The notes beneath the pieces are model-generated. The model did no database searches and had not been told where the DNA came from. It saw only the letters and a list, made by a program, of their open reading frames with translations. Position numbers and translations under genes: made by a program. A stretch of 64,000 nt of DNA, from the NCBI GenBank assembly GCA_022702545.1, contig JAHRBC010000003.1, positions 4,030,001-4,094,000 of the forward strand, written 5' to 3'. Source of the stretch: Phycomyces nitens (Eukaryota; Mucoromycota; Mucoromycetes; Mucorales; Phycomycetaceae). Below, one piece after another: positions 24,998-37,185 of this stretch. Position 1 is the first letter of the stretch, and each line of letters begins with the position of its first letter.

Positions 24998-25754
24998 GGT
25001 ACAAGTCTCGAGTGGTCTGGAGTATAGAAGCTGAGAGTAAACATGGCCAGGATTTCTTGTGGCTTGGATCTCCCGAGATCTGCATAAGAGTGTTTTCTTT
25101 GGATTGAAACTTGGGGAGCGGATTTTCTTTGATGGGGAAAAAGCTTGTATACATGTGAAATTCTATCTTTATTTTATTTTAGGCTACAAGGCAGCGTCTT
25201 GGCGTCTAAGCTCACATTCAATTGATTAACCTTCAAATGAGGTGTATAAATGTATTGTAAATATCTCGAGTTGTACGTAATGACAATACATTACATTATT
25301 GAGAATATATGGATCTAAATCGTAGAATAAACCTCCGGACCTTCTTGTGTTTATTTCCAAACACTGAAACAACAGGTTCCAAACAGAACATACAGAGTGG
25401 TTATAGTTAGATTCTATCGATTGCTACAAAACTATTGTTATATGGTTGGAGCGGACTAGGCTGGTTTCGTCACTATGATTAGCGTCACCGATTACAGGCA
25501 CAAGATACCCAAAGAGGTACGACCGTGAAAACGCCACACTTCCTAGGCTCTGTTTAATTTTACAAGACCAGATCTATCTCTTGTATTATTATTTTTTGTC
25601 CCGGCGGGAAAAGCCAATTAGTCACACAGTCTGCATCGTCTTTCTCGATATACCAATCGTGCGTTAAACTCGACGTCATATCAAGCAAACATCTTCCCCT
25701 TTTCTTTCACACTCGTCTTTGAACTCGCTTCTCGCTCTCTCTCTCTCTTCATCG
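24998..25754. promoter_or_regulatory. Divergent promoter region between NSUN and phosphorylase kinase genes
   Basis: A 757-bp spacer between two head-to-head starts. A CT-rich leader (about 25720-25750) precedes the plus-strand ATG. No gene is seen. Confidence 0.55.
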
Positions 25755-28700
25755 ATGGCCCACTTTAACCGCAAACACAGTCTCGAAAGACTGGATTATT
25801 ATTATCAGGTTATCAATGCCACCGTCTTGTCCAAGCAGAGTGCTGCCAGTGGATTGATTCCTGCGTCCGTTGCAATCACAGTGAGTACAAGAGTCAATTT
25901 GGACAATATCCAAATAACACCATGTTTAATAGAATCACGGTGATTACACGGATGCTTGGGTTCGGTAAGTAGTAGCGAATTGAATATGGATATTGGTAAG
26001 CCTAATTATTATTATTATTTTTAAAAAAAGTGACAATGTCTATTCAATCTACTGTGTCTATGGTCTCGCGTTGGCCTATCGACGTCTAGATGATAGCAGT
26101 GGCCGAACATGTAAGTCATTGGATTCCTGGTTGATTGAGTATTAATGGTTGATTATTATTATTATTAGTCGAACTGGAGCACAGTGTCGTTAAACTGATG
26201 CGTGGCCTCTTGTTCTCAATGATGCGCCAAGCAGACAAGGTTGAAAAGTTCAAAAAGACCCAGGACAAGCTTGATTCTCTTCATGCAAAGTACAAGACAG
26301 AGACAGGCGCAACCGTAGTCAAGGATAATGAGTGGGGACATCTTCAGGTAAGCCAAAACATCCTTTTTTTGTTTTTGTTTTTTGCTGAATGTGATTGTTA
26401 AACCTGGATCTCTTAAAGATTGATGCCACCAGTATCTTTGTGCTTGCCATGGCAGACATGACAACAGGTGGTCTGAACATCATCTTTACCCAGGACGAAG
26501 TTGATTTTGTCCAGAACCTGGTATTCTATATCGAACGTAAGTCTTTTTTTTTTGGGTATACACATTGCTTGCAGCTATCTAGAATCTAAACACCCCTCTT
26601 TGTATTTGTTTACAAAATGCAGGTGCCTATCGTACACCTGACTTTGGTATCTGGGAGCGAGGCAACAAAAGTAACCATGGCCAGCCTGAATTGAATACAT
26701 CTTCTATTGGTATGGCCGTGGCTGCTTTGCGCGCAATCAATGGCGTGAATCTCTTTGGCGCTCGAGGCGGACCTTCTTCGGTAAAGAATTATTATTATTA
26801 TTATTATTTAAAAAACATTACTAACCGTTTATTTGGTGCCAGACAATCTATGTGTTGCCGGACGAACTTACCCGAAACGCAACCACGCTCCAGAGTGTTC
26901 TGCCGAGAGAATCAAACTCCAAGGAAATCGATGGTTCTGTCCTATCCGTAATCGGTTTCCCTGCATTCGCTTGCACAGATCCAGAACTCGTCAAGCGTAC
27001 AAAGGAAGACGCAAAGATGAAGCTGGAAGGAAAGTATGGGTGGAAGAGATTCTTGCGTGACGGCCATCAGACTGTGGTGGAAGACACCTCGCGTCTTCAT
27101 TACAACGACAATGAGCTCAAGGCTTTTGAGGATATTGAGTCAGAATGGCCATTATTCTTTACCTATATGGTTCTCGACGGATTGTTCACTGGAGACATGG
27201 ACCAAGTAGAAGAGTATCGCAAGAAACTGGAGCCCACCATCATTGATTCCGCCCACTGGGATCCCAACCACAAGATATTCAATGAGGATAGAGAACCGTG
27301 CGCCGATGGGGATACTGGCAAGTTGCACATTCCCCTTTTGCCAGAATTGTACTATGTACCATGCGAGTTGATCGAAGCAGAAAAGGCCAATCCTCATTCT
27401 CAAAAGAGACTCCCCAACGACAATACTCCTCTTGTATGGGCTCTTTCGCTCTACTTGTTGGGCAGTCTTATCTATGAGAACCTCTTGTCGCCTTCTGAAA
27501 TGGATCCTCTCGGCCGTCGGTTCAACATAAATGCCCAAAAGCGTGAGACAATTACACAAATCGTACTTTTGTCCGAGAGTCCTGAATTGCAGAACAAGTT
27601 GGCCATGTATGGTCTGGAAACACAGTCTGTTGATCAAATATCCTCCAGCATAACCGTATTGCCACCAAAAGCACTTGCCGATGTCTACCATGCACTTGGT
27701 CAGAACTCCAAGCTCGGGCTGACTGGAAGACCCAAGCGACCGGTTGGTGTCCTTGGTACTTCACGCCTGTACCGTATTGAAGGCCATATCTATGTGTTTA
27801 CCCCTCATTTCATGGACAGCGAGACCTTTTACCTCAACTCTGATCCCGACTTTTTGATTTCAGCCTTTGAGAACGAGCTTGCATTCTGTAGCGACAATTG
27901 GTTGTATGCAGGCCGTCCTACCATTGTCGTTGTCTTGTCTGATGCCATGCTTGGAAATCTCCAGTCCAGTAGCAATATCTCTACACCTGGAGGCAGTGGA
28001 TTGGATTCTTCACGAAAGAATCTTTTGAACTTCTTTATGAACCTGCGGTCTGGTGACTGCAATGGCACCCGTGTGCGCCTATCCCGTCTATCAGAGACCA
28101 TCAACACCTCCAACATCGAGTCATTGGACTTTTTGATTGACAAGCCCGAGTTGGATTGGGAGAGTATCCTATTGGTCAACAAGTCAGCCCACTATGGCTC
28201 TTCTTCTCATCGCAGACTGGGTTACAACGAGAGCAAAACACAGGCCAGCACACCTGGTGGCTTTACACCTGGAAACAAGACCCCCAAGCGTCGCAATACC
28301 GCCTTCCAGGGAAAATCCTTGGGTACTCCTTTGGACAAGCTCCACGACGAAGGTTACTTCCAGGACATCGCAACTGCCCTTTCGAACCTCAACTCAAACG
28401 AACCCAAATTCAGACTCAAAGATCACGAAGACAGCCCTCTTTTGGCAGCTACACGCAAGGGTCCAGTAGATGGAGCAGTACTGTCCAAGCTTCCTGAAAC
28501 TGGCGGAACTGTCCACCTTGGGGGTCAGGAGGATGTTAGTGAGCGTAGTCAGTCGCCCCTTTCTACCGAGATCTCTCCTACAACCTCAGAGATGTTATCC
28601 TTGACCCTTGGCGATCGTTCTCAGTTTAGTCAAGCCGTGGCCAGTTTGGCATCTTCAGTCAATCTTTACGATCAAATTGATTTACTCCAGTATATGGCTT

Positions 28701-30509
28701 CCTGCGATCATTTGGATAGCTATATTAGCGAACTACAGGCCAGTCTCAAGGAACTTTTGGAAGAAGTCTATCTCAAGGCCGTCAGACTCCAGTATTGGTC
28801 TATTGCGCGCCAGGCCACTGGGCTATTGCACAAGATTGTACCGGCTCTAACCATCAATATCACCGATCTGGTCATTAGACAGAAGCAGATTAGTATTGGA
28901 TCTGGACACAAGGAGATTTTGATCACTACTCCTGTTGGTCCTGAAACACTCGCAAAGATGTTTGTCGAGCAATGGTATGTATAAACAAGGTCAATATATT
29001 TTTACTAATTGTGTACAATACAGTAGCGACGATGTGCGCGAAGGTCCAGTTGTCCAGGAAATTATTATCTATCTTGGCAGTTTTGTTCGAACCACACCCT
29101 ACATGTTTGACGGTATTCTCCGTCTTCGTACTCACTACATCATCATTGCTCTGCGTGAAGAAATCAGCCGAATGAATAACTGTGATGAAGAAGAAGCCAT
29201 CGAGCACCTTATGCAGCTGTCTCCATACGAGCTCCAATCTCTTCTCGGCACAATTCTCTCTGGCCCTACTCTTTGCGACAGTGGCAGCAGTATAATGATT
29301 CGCGACAAGCCTGGAGGATTCCTGATGCTTTCCCGCTTTACTGACCACTGGCGTCGCTCTAGCCTCGGTAGTGAGCACCAGTCCTTTATCCCCATCTTGC
29401 CTCCACCTTCCAATGGCCTTGCTGACCGCACCAAGCTTATCATTCGTGCCCAGTCTGGCGGATACATGGCTGGAAACTTTGCTCGTGTAGAAATCAATAG
29501 TAACACCATGTTTGCAAATTCGCGTGGTATTCATGTATGGGCAATTGACCGACCACAAAAGATCATTCTTGAGCATGCTTCATTTGATACCCACATCTCA
29601 AGCGAAGAAAGTGACGCGTTTGCCAAGTTTATCGATTGGTTGAAGCCAGGTATGATTATTGTCATTGCTTCGCGCGATGATTTCTCGGAGCATTTGACAG
29701 AGGATGCCATCAAGGCACTAGAGGGTCTGGGAAGTAAGTGCATCCGGAATGTAAAGTACCGCGACTCGTACGTGTTTATTGGTGAAAAGGGAGGACCGAT
29801 CGAGAAGATCACCGAGGCCCACAAAGCTTCTCATGAGGGCCCTACGGATACTATTGAACTTAGCGTGAAGCTGGATGAAAAGTCTGAAAAAGATCAAGAA
29901 GTTACCCAAGAAAACATCGCTAGTTTCTTCCCCAATGCCAGTGGCCGCTGGTTGCGTCGTCGCAAGAACGATGGTGCTCTTAACCGTGTCCCAGCCCACT
30001 TCTTCTCTCAGACTTGGAAGGTTCTTGACCGTTCGCGCGGTATTCAGATCTTTAGTCATTGCCTACCCAGAGACCCCACAGTTCTGGAGATGACACCCGA
30101 GGAATACAACTTTGCTCTGGCAGTAGAAGGATTCCTGGGCTGGTTCACTGACCCAGCCGAGAGACAGATTGCAGTCGAAGTGTTGGCACTCATCTACCGT
30201 TTCCAGACCTGCAATCCCAAGACATGGACAGCAGACACAGTTATGGATATCCCTGTAATCATGAAAAAGGCCAGAGAGATCTTTTGGTACAAGTGGGTTG
30301 AGAGCAACAAGACCCAGTTTGAAAAGAGTAAGCTGTTTAGCAAAGGCTTTGATTACGAAGAGCACAAGGACCTTGTGCGTAAATTGTTTTATGATTTGCC
30401 CATCGAGGGTACAGAGAGCACTTCGGCTTATCTTCGCAAGGCAATTGTCAGTGTGCTTCCTTTTGAAACAGATAATATCGATAGCAATAGTACCGAAAAA
30501 TGCTCCTAA
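25755..30509 (+). CDS. Phosphorylase kinase alpha/beta-type regulatory subunit with inserted ILEI/FAM3-like domain
   Basis: Eight exons (25755-25880, 25933-25964, 26031-26110, 26169-26347, 26419-26536, 26623-26780, 26843-28974, 29024-30509) give 1436 residues, larger than the roughly 1220 of human PHKA. The N-terminal 500 residues match the GH15-like alpha/alpha barrel of PHK regulatory subunits, with [47 protein letters not shown] and [13 protein letters not shown]. The C-terminal PHK region is also clear ([43 protein letters not shown]). Between these, about residues 1080-1200 form a separate globular module with [17 protein letters not shown] and [12 protein letters not shown], the pattern of the ILEI/FAM3 'GG' domain. 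It sits where animal alpha subunits carry a phosphorylated loop. The chain ends EKCS, without a CaaX box. In animals the alpha/beta subunits regulate a kinase that activates glycogen phosphorylase. Confidence 0.93.
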
Positions 30510-30612
30510 GTTGTATATTACTATTCTTTTTTCTTAATATACATTATATCCATTCATCATTAAAACAAACAAACAAACAAATAAATAAATATGATATTAT
30601 CCCATTAAATAT

Positions 30613-31836
30613 TCACATTCGCTTTTCAAGGAGAGCTAGTCTTTCGTAAGGATTTGGACCTTCATTCCACTGCTCTTTGCCATCAACTATACGATGCAGA
30701 GGCACACCCACTTGCTCAACCATGTAGCTAGCAGAAACGGACCCATATAGACTTGCCTTGTCTATATCTCCATTTGTGTCGACCCATCCAACAGCGTATC
30801 CTCCACAGAACCCATTGCCAGCTCCTGTTACATCCCGGACACGAGAAATGTCTGTTGGCTTACGATAGTCCCAATAAGCAGGCACCCATGACAAGGGATG
30901 GCGATCTGAAAGAGACACAGTTCCATACTTGCTGGCTCTTACAACGAGCACAAGCTCTGATGGCTTTCCAGAATCTCTTATTGCTTCATATAACTGATGA
31001 GCAATGTCTTCTACAACACCCTTGATGTCCTTTTTCTTGAGCATCTCATCAATGTCCAATCCAAGCATGCCAGCAGCCTCTTCATGGTTGGGAGTAAGAA
31101 TTGTCACTCTTTGGGCAGCATTCTTGATTCCTGCAAGATCCTGATGAATCAAATCAAGATTGTTGGTGGGATTCCCTAAGAATCTTGTTGATTTCTATTA
31201 TTTAGACTTACTTTTGGAAGGCATGCCCAGGGCAGTGGCTCCCATAAGAATTGAGTTGGAACACCCTCAAGACCCTCCTCTCTCTTGCGCCATTCATCCG
31301 TAATCTCTAGAGCACGTTCGGTCGAGGCAATGATGTGCAGAATACGAATGGATTTTATCCACTCTAGAGGAAAATCATTTGGAGTTGAGCGGATGATTGG
31401 ATGTATGTATTCAAAGTCTCTGTGGATTGTTGGATGAGATGGCAGTGGTTCTAGAGTGCAGACTTACCGATGGTCATTTGCACCAAACGTGTTCAAACCA
31501 CGGGTAGTACACTTATCTTTGTGAGTATAAGACACAAGAGATATGTCTAGTCTATTGAGCTGGTCATCAACATTGGTGGGATGGTCGTGCCCCCTCTGGA
31601 CAGTGTAGGCAATCTTTTTAGAATCAGGTGGAGCATGCCAACATCGCATTCCTACAGGGACAGGAAAAAAGGGGGTTAGGAAATGTGATTGGGTCAAGAA
31701 TCCATTCATTATAGAGACCATATATAGCAAATACGCCTGCTCCACCAAGAACGTTTGATTCCTTTGAACCGTCTTCATAGATTATGTCATCGATAATTAG
31801 GCTTCCAATGGATGCATAGATGGGATTTGCTGTCAT
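30613..31836 (-). CDS. Mak32-like pfkB/ribokinase-fold protein
   Basis: Four minus-strand exons (31719-31836, 31468-31651, 31212-31419, 30613-31140) give 345 residues. The N-terminus has the substrate-binding GG strand (SIGSLIIDDIIYEDG, then NVLGGAGVFAIYG), followed by FLWEPLPW and VTILTPNHEEAAGM, as in yeast Mak32. The anion-hole loop reads DVTGAGNGFCGGY: the position normally held by the catalytic Asp of ribokinases (GAGD) is Asn. The last junction only works with the acceptor at 31141-31142; the nearer AG at 31176-31177 gives a frameshift. The first donor is the unusual GTCTCT. Yeast Mak32 is needed for killer-virus maintenance; the biochemical activity is unknown. Confidence 0.85.
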
Positions 31837-32024
31837 GACTAGAAAACAGAATAAATAAAAAAAGATAAAGACTTCCAAATAGAGAACACAGCCAATAGAA
31901 AAAATAACAAGGAGTTTTGTCCTTGCCACTTTCTTATCAATTGGCCAGTCCAATTGTTTACAATGCTTAAAACACACTGTGGTTATAATGCTGTAGCTAG
32001 ATAGCTAGCTAGCTAGCTAGCTAT

Positions 32025-32056
<32 letters not shown>

Positions 32057-32618
32057 TTTGCAATGCTGATATCTTTTATTCAAAAGATTGATATTTTAAA
32101 TGTATATAGTCTTTTTTCTTTTTCTTTTTGAGTATTCGTATTAAAGATGTGTACAGATGTTGGCGTAAAGAAGAATGTCAATGTACCCCTATCCCTTACT
32201 TTCGTATTTCATTCATCTGTAAATAGATCTTATGCAATAAAAACTATGTTTTGCAGACTGATGATGTTCACAGTAGGTTAAAAAAAATGACCTGCGAATA
32301 AGCATTTACATGAAAAAAGAAAAAAAAAGACATACAAAGAAGAAGAAGAAGAATAAAGGGAGGAATATTAACAGATGCTAAATGAAATAATTGGTTCTCA
32401 AAGAGAAAGATCAAAGGGAAAGATGAATAACGGAGATCATACATGGCTGGGATGAGGAGGGGTTACATTGGGAGTTTCGGGTAGTTGACCTAGAAACCAC
32501 AGCAGTTTAGATTTGGTTTCTTTTTTTTTTGAATAAAAATTGTTCTTACCTTGATACTTTAATGGGTGGTTATCATCTTGAATATTGTCGGTTGGTGGAG
32601 AGGCTATCCTGTCATGGG
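31837..32618. repeat. Spacer with GCTA/GATA microsatellite
   Basis: At about 31993-32056 a TAGC run changes into (GATA)n. The rest is AT-rich with an AAG run near 32338-32352. No gene is seen. Confidence 0.75.
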
Positions 32619-34578
32619 TTAAAAGACGGTTGAGTCGAGACGACGGGCGGTGCCCTTGAACCTACAAGGTTCTTCTTGCGCGGATTCGGTAGGACTTGGG
32701 TGATTAGATGTACGGGTGCGCTTGGGAACTTCTTCCTCAGGGCTTTTGCACACTCTCTTTCGCCCAAGCCTCTCTCTTTCAGATGCCAGTCGGCGTTGCT
32801 CAAGGGCCCTTTCTTTCTTGCGTTGGATTTCCAGTTTTGCCTCTGTAAACATCATTTTAGTAATTGTTCTTTTTATATTGTTTTATAAATTACCTTGCTG
32901 GGCCAAGTCAACTGCCTTGCTATTGCTTTCCATAAGATCAGTTGCTGTATCAAAGTTAATGAGTTGTGTACGTTGAGTACGTTGCAGTCCTCGAGGAGTA
33001 TTGCTATCTTGAGCGTCTAGAATAAGAAAGAAACAATTAGTGGGTCAAATGAATGATTGAATGATTGATTTTGGAGACTTACTTTGGCTGACGGTTGGTT
33101 TTTTGGGGGAATATAATGAGTTCCCAGTATTGGGTTTGGCAGGTACAGACGAACGGCGGCTGATAAAAAGAGCTGAACTTGCTCCACCCACAGCTGGCCT
33201 GGGATGCTGTCGTAGTGGCTGCTGAAGCCTGTTTCCTGGAGCCATGGCAGCAGGCTCTGGCCGACGACCGATGGGCGTGCGCTGTGCAGGATGGGGAGGG
33301 GTGGGAATAATGGACTTTTTTCTTTGGGATTCATTAGCCATGCCAGTCGTACGCTTCATTTGGTCTTCGTTTCTGATCAGCTTCTCAAAGCGCTGCATTC
33401 TCTGGGTAGACGAGACGATTGAAGACGAGGAGGTATCAAGGACAAAATGCTGCTTCATTGTTGGTTTCATTGACTGGTATGTTTCCGAGACATGTGCGCG
33501 GGTCACTCTGGCCGAGGGTTGGAGAAGGGCAAGTTCGGTTGGGTGGAAGCCAAAGCCAGTGTGTTCGACTGCGGACCGAGTGAGGGGATAGGTTTAGTTT
33601 TGTATAAAAAGAAATAAAAAATTGGATATTATTATTGACTTACTTGTTGCACCAATGGTCTTGAATAGAGAAAGGGTTGAGGATGGCCATTGAATGGTGG
33701 ATAGTTTGAATTGCTGGGTAGACATATAGGACTGGAGTAACACGCTTGTCAAACGGACCCATTCGTCTTTATCTTCCTGTCCGAGTGCGAGTATCTATCA
33801 AGCAAGGTACATAAGTGAACATGTAGGGTTGATTTTGGGTTGATATTTCTGGCAAAAAAGAAAATTTTAAAAACACCACTGGAATAACACAGTCAAAGAT
33901 AACAACAGAATCCCTCTTTCAGTTGCCTTTATTGAATGCTTTATGACATACACAAAAGACGTACGTCTGCTACCCTGCTCTAAAAGGAACGATTCTCGCA
34001 GAGTAACAAACATGCGTCTCTTGTGAAGAGATATTAAAATTATAAAGGGAAATGGAGGGGGATAATGCTGTGTCTAGTCAAACAATCGAAAGGAAACATC
34101 TGTTTATCTCTCTCTCTGTCTCTGTCTCTCTTTTTCTTAAGGTCAGACTGGCTGTCCTGTAAGCGCAAAGTAACGAGAGAGCATGCGACGGATGACATTG
34201 ATTCTTTGATTATACATCGATCCTTTGATGTCTCTAAGTCTCCAATGTTTTCACTTTTTATATATGGCGCCATTAATTGGCAGCCCCTCAAATTGATTTG
34301 GCTTTGGGACAACGAAATGGCAATCATTCTTGATAATATAAAAATATGCTCACCTTCTTGATTCCCTGCTGGAATGAGATCATGTTGGCCTTGGGTACAT
34401 GGACAAGAGACAAAAGGATGCCAAGCTTGGTGGGTTTGGTGTATTCAGAGTACTGTTGGCAAAAGGTGGTCAAAAGGTCAATCGACAGCTCACGTGCCAC
34501 CGTTTCTGCGTGCCATCCTGGCTGGCCAAATTCTTCTGTCAGGTAAGCAAGTATGTCTGTTGGTGAGGTTTTTTCCAT
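32619..34578 (-). CDS. NELF-A-like protein (negative elongation factor subunit)
   Basis: Five minus-strand exons (34354-34578, 33644-33794, 33083-33568, 32894-33016, 32619-32842) give 402 residues. Residues about 10-125 resemble the N-terminal NELF-A domain: KLGILLSLVHVPKANM aligns with the KLKLLLGTLHLPRRTV region, and DEWVRLTSVLLQSY with the following DPWVLMVADILKSF helix. The middle is a basic Pro/Arg/Ser-rich linker, and a short LINFDTATDLME segment precedes a strongly basic coiled helix (KLEIQRKKERALEQRRLASE). In animals NELF holds RNA polymerase II at promoter-proximal pauses, with NELF-A contacting the polymerase. This copy is shorter than the roughly 530-residue human protein and lacks an obvious C-terminal tail match. 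Assignment rests on the N-terminal domain only. Confidence 0.7.
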
Positions 34579-37185
34579 GGTGTTGAGTTATTTAAGTAAG
34601 AAAATATATATATATATAGAAAAGCTTTAGAGAAAGAGATAACCTCTCGTATATCCAGCAAAAGAAAATAGAGTAATTAAGAAAAAAGCGAAATACGGAA
34701 TGGACTGATGGAATCCATTTCAGCAAAACCAAACTGCCCTTTTATAGTTGTTGGCAAAATAAAAATGTGACATTTTAGGGTGACGCAGAACACAATCGGG
34801 GGTGCAATAAAAGCTAGTCACGTGTAAACCATAAATCTGTGTAACATTATACGACAAAGGAGAAATATCACTGGTCACAATCTGTTTGGTTTTTTATATT
34901 ATCTTTCTATTTGTTTTGTTACCTTGGCAACTAATTCACAATATCAACCATTGGATTCTAGTCAGCCCATCATTACCAGTGCCCCAATCGAGCTGACCTC
35001 AATCTTTTTTCTCAATACAACTGCCACAATGAATTTATCTTGACCAAGAAATAACAATCAAAAAATAAAGATTCTGCCCAAGAAATACACTGGGTTAAAG
35101 CACAAGTATGAACAAGAGAAGCTAATTGGAATGAATGCGGCCAATATGACGAATACTATGAGAAACTCGGCTCGCTTGTTTACACTCTTACTCACTGTTT
35201 CCACATCAGCCATAGAGTGTGGATATATAAGCATAATAAGCCATGGAAAGACAAAGTTATATCTGGCCATTCCAAAGGATCTGCACACAAAGTAACTCGA
35301 CATGCTCCTTTCGTGAAATCCAAGCAATGTGTGTCGGAGACTTTTTTTATGCAGACGTTTTCGTTGCCTTGTTCTATCAACGGTCATTTAAATATACTTC
35401 CTTTTATATATATTTGTACTTGTCAGTCTGAACAAAAAAAAAGAGTACACAGTCTTAGCCACTCTAGAGCCTGTCCTAATACTTTTTTAAATAATGGATG
35501 ACGCAAGCAAAAGACTCAAAACATGTAAACACAGATTATATCTCCGTATTGTATACAATTGGTCACAATACGTGATATTAAAAGTCCGACATACATAAAA
35601 ACTGGACACAAACCTAGACCTTTTATCTCTCTCTTTCTTGTTAATCACTATTGTTTACCGTGATAATCACAACAGATAAAATACCCTCAAGTATCAATAA
35701 ATAAACAAAAAAAAACGACGCGTATATTTACTATCGATAAAAAGGCTCAAGATGCATAAAAACTGATTTGGCGCAAAGTTTATTTGTTTTCAAGATGCAC
35801 AGGCACATTGATAATTGAAGGAGATATCGGTGTTTAAGTAAAGATACAATAAGCATAAAATGAAAATAAATTAGAGATTTTGGGGTGGTAGGTAATTGGT
35901 AGGATCTGGTATATGTACATAAAGAGCTTTTGTAGGGACCATTGCATTTAATATACTGCCATTGATTCAAACATTTATAAAAGTAGCATTATTATTATTA
36001 TATATAGTTTGTAAAGAGTAGTGTGTCAAGAGAAAAAATACTTGAGAATTTAAAAGGGTCTATGCAGAGTGTTGCACAGAATGAAAGACAAATTCCATAG
36101 ACCATGGACCATAATACACAAACAATCCTAGATCAGAATTCCTTTCATTCTTGCCAAGAAAAGTGTTGCTACGCCATCCCTCCTTACTTGACCAAACATA
36201 CAAGCCTCTTCGTCATTTCAGTTGGCTTGGTACACTAATAGTAGCACAAACCCAATAGCCAAGGTTATCTTGATGTTTGTCAAAACAGCAAGCTTTACAA
36301 TTACAATTACAATTACAATAAAGAATAAAGATAATTTTCATTATAATTATCCTCAAATAACCTATATCTGCACGAGCCAGATGTAGCCAAGGAATGAGTC
36401 GATTCGGTTTGCTCATCATACTCTTTTTAAGCTGCTTACACCAAGACAAGATTCAGTAAGAATCAAGGGTCATTTGACATTTAATGAATTTAAATAATAA
36501 TAACAGGAATTATTAAAACCAGTTTATCCTTTGATCGACTCTAGCCTTTTTCATAAAATACCCAATATATATATATATATATATATACGTATATATATAT
36601 ATTGGGTGCAGGGTTTCCCTTTAATGTACCTTTTTCTACAATTGACAAGTTGGCAATCATTTAATAATATTCAGGTATATTATGTGGCTTTGGAGATGGA
36701 TAAAGTCGCTTGATAATGGCATTTAGATGTTCTTTCTCAAATTCAATCAAGCACATTCGAAACCAGTTTGTATGACATACACAAACAATGAACCTTTTTT
36801 GCCATAAGATTCATGGCCCACATAACCGTTTCCACAAAGATCTTTTCCCATTTATTGCAATTGGCTTGAACCGAAATATTCAGGTTTGATTAATTATGTA
36901 CCTTTTTCTTCTTCTTGAAAAATGAACAATGAATTAAAGTATTAAGAGAGCCAATTGATTTTCTATCAAATATATCTATAGGTTGTACATTTTGACCTTT
37001 CTTTCTTCTTTCTGCTGGTTAGAACCATATAAAAATACCACCACTTGGTGAATAGGCACTTGTTTACATGTATATAATATCCTTTTTGTTTTGTTTTTTT
37101 AACTATTGATAATATATGAAAATAATACATGAACAACCCATAATGCCAAAATAAATATAAATGTATATAAAAAAAAAGGCAACTT
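34579..37185. other. AT-rich spacer, no supported gene
   Basis: About 2.6 kb. A minus-strand frame at 35058-35387 with two hydrophobic stretches is the only candidate and lacks support. An AT palindrome flanked by CCCAAT and ATTGGG lies at 36561-36606, and an AATTAC hexamer run near 36298-36320. Confidence 0.6.

Noticed and set aside
31141..31211. Apparent frameshift in the Mak32-like gene
   Set aside because: The nearest acceptor breaks the frame, but the acceptor at 31141-31142 restores it and gives the expected family sequence.
35058..35387. Minus-strand frame with two hydrophobic stretches (109 residues)
   Set aside because: No domain, no conserved start context, strongly AT-driven composition, and a possible intron inside it does not improve the product.
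36561..36606. AT palindrome flanked by CCCAAT/ATTGGG as a possible regulatory hairpin or MITE end
   Set aside because: It is mostly a TA microsatellite, arms are unequal, and no transposon-like sequence lies beside it.
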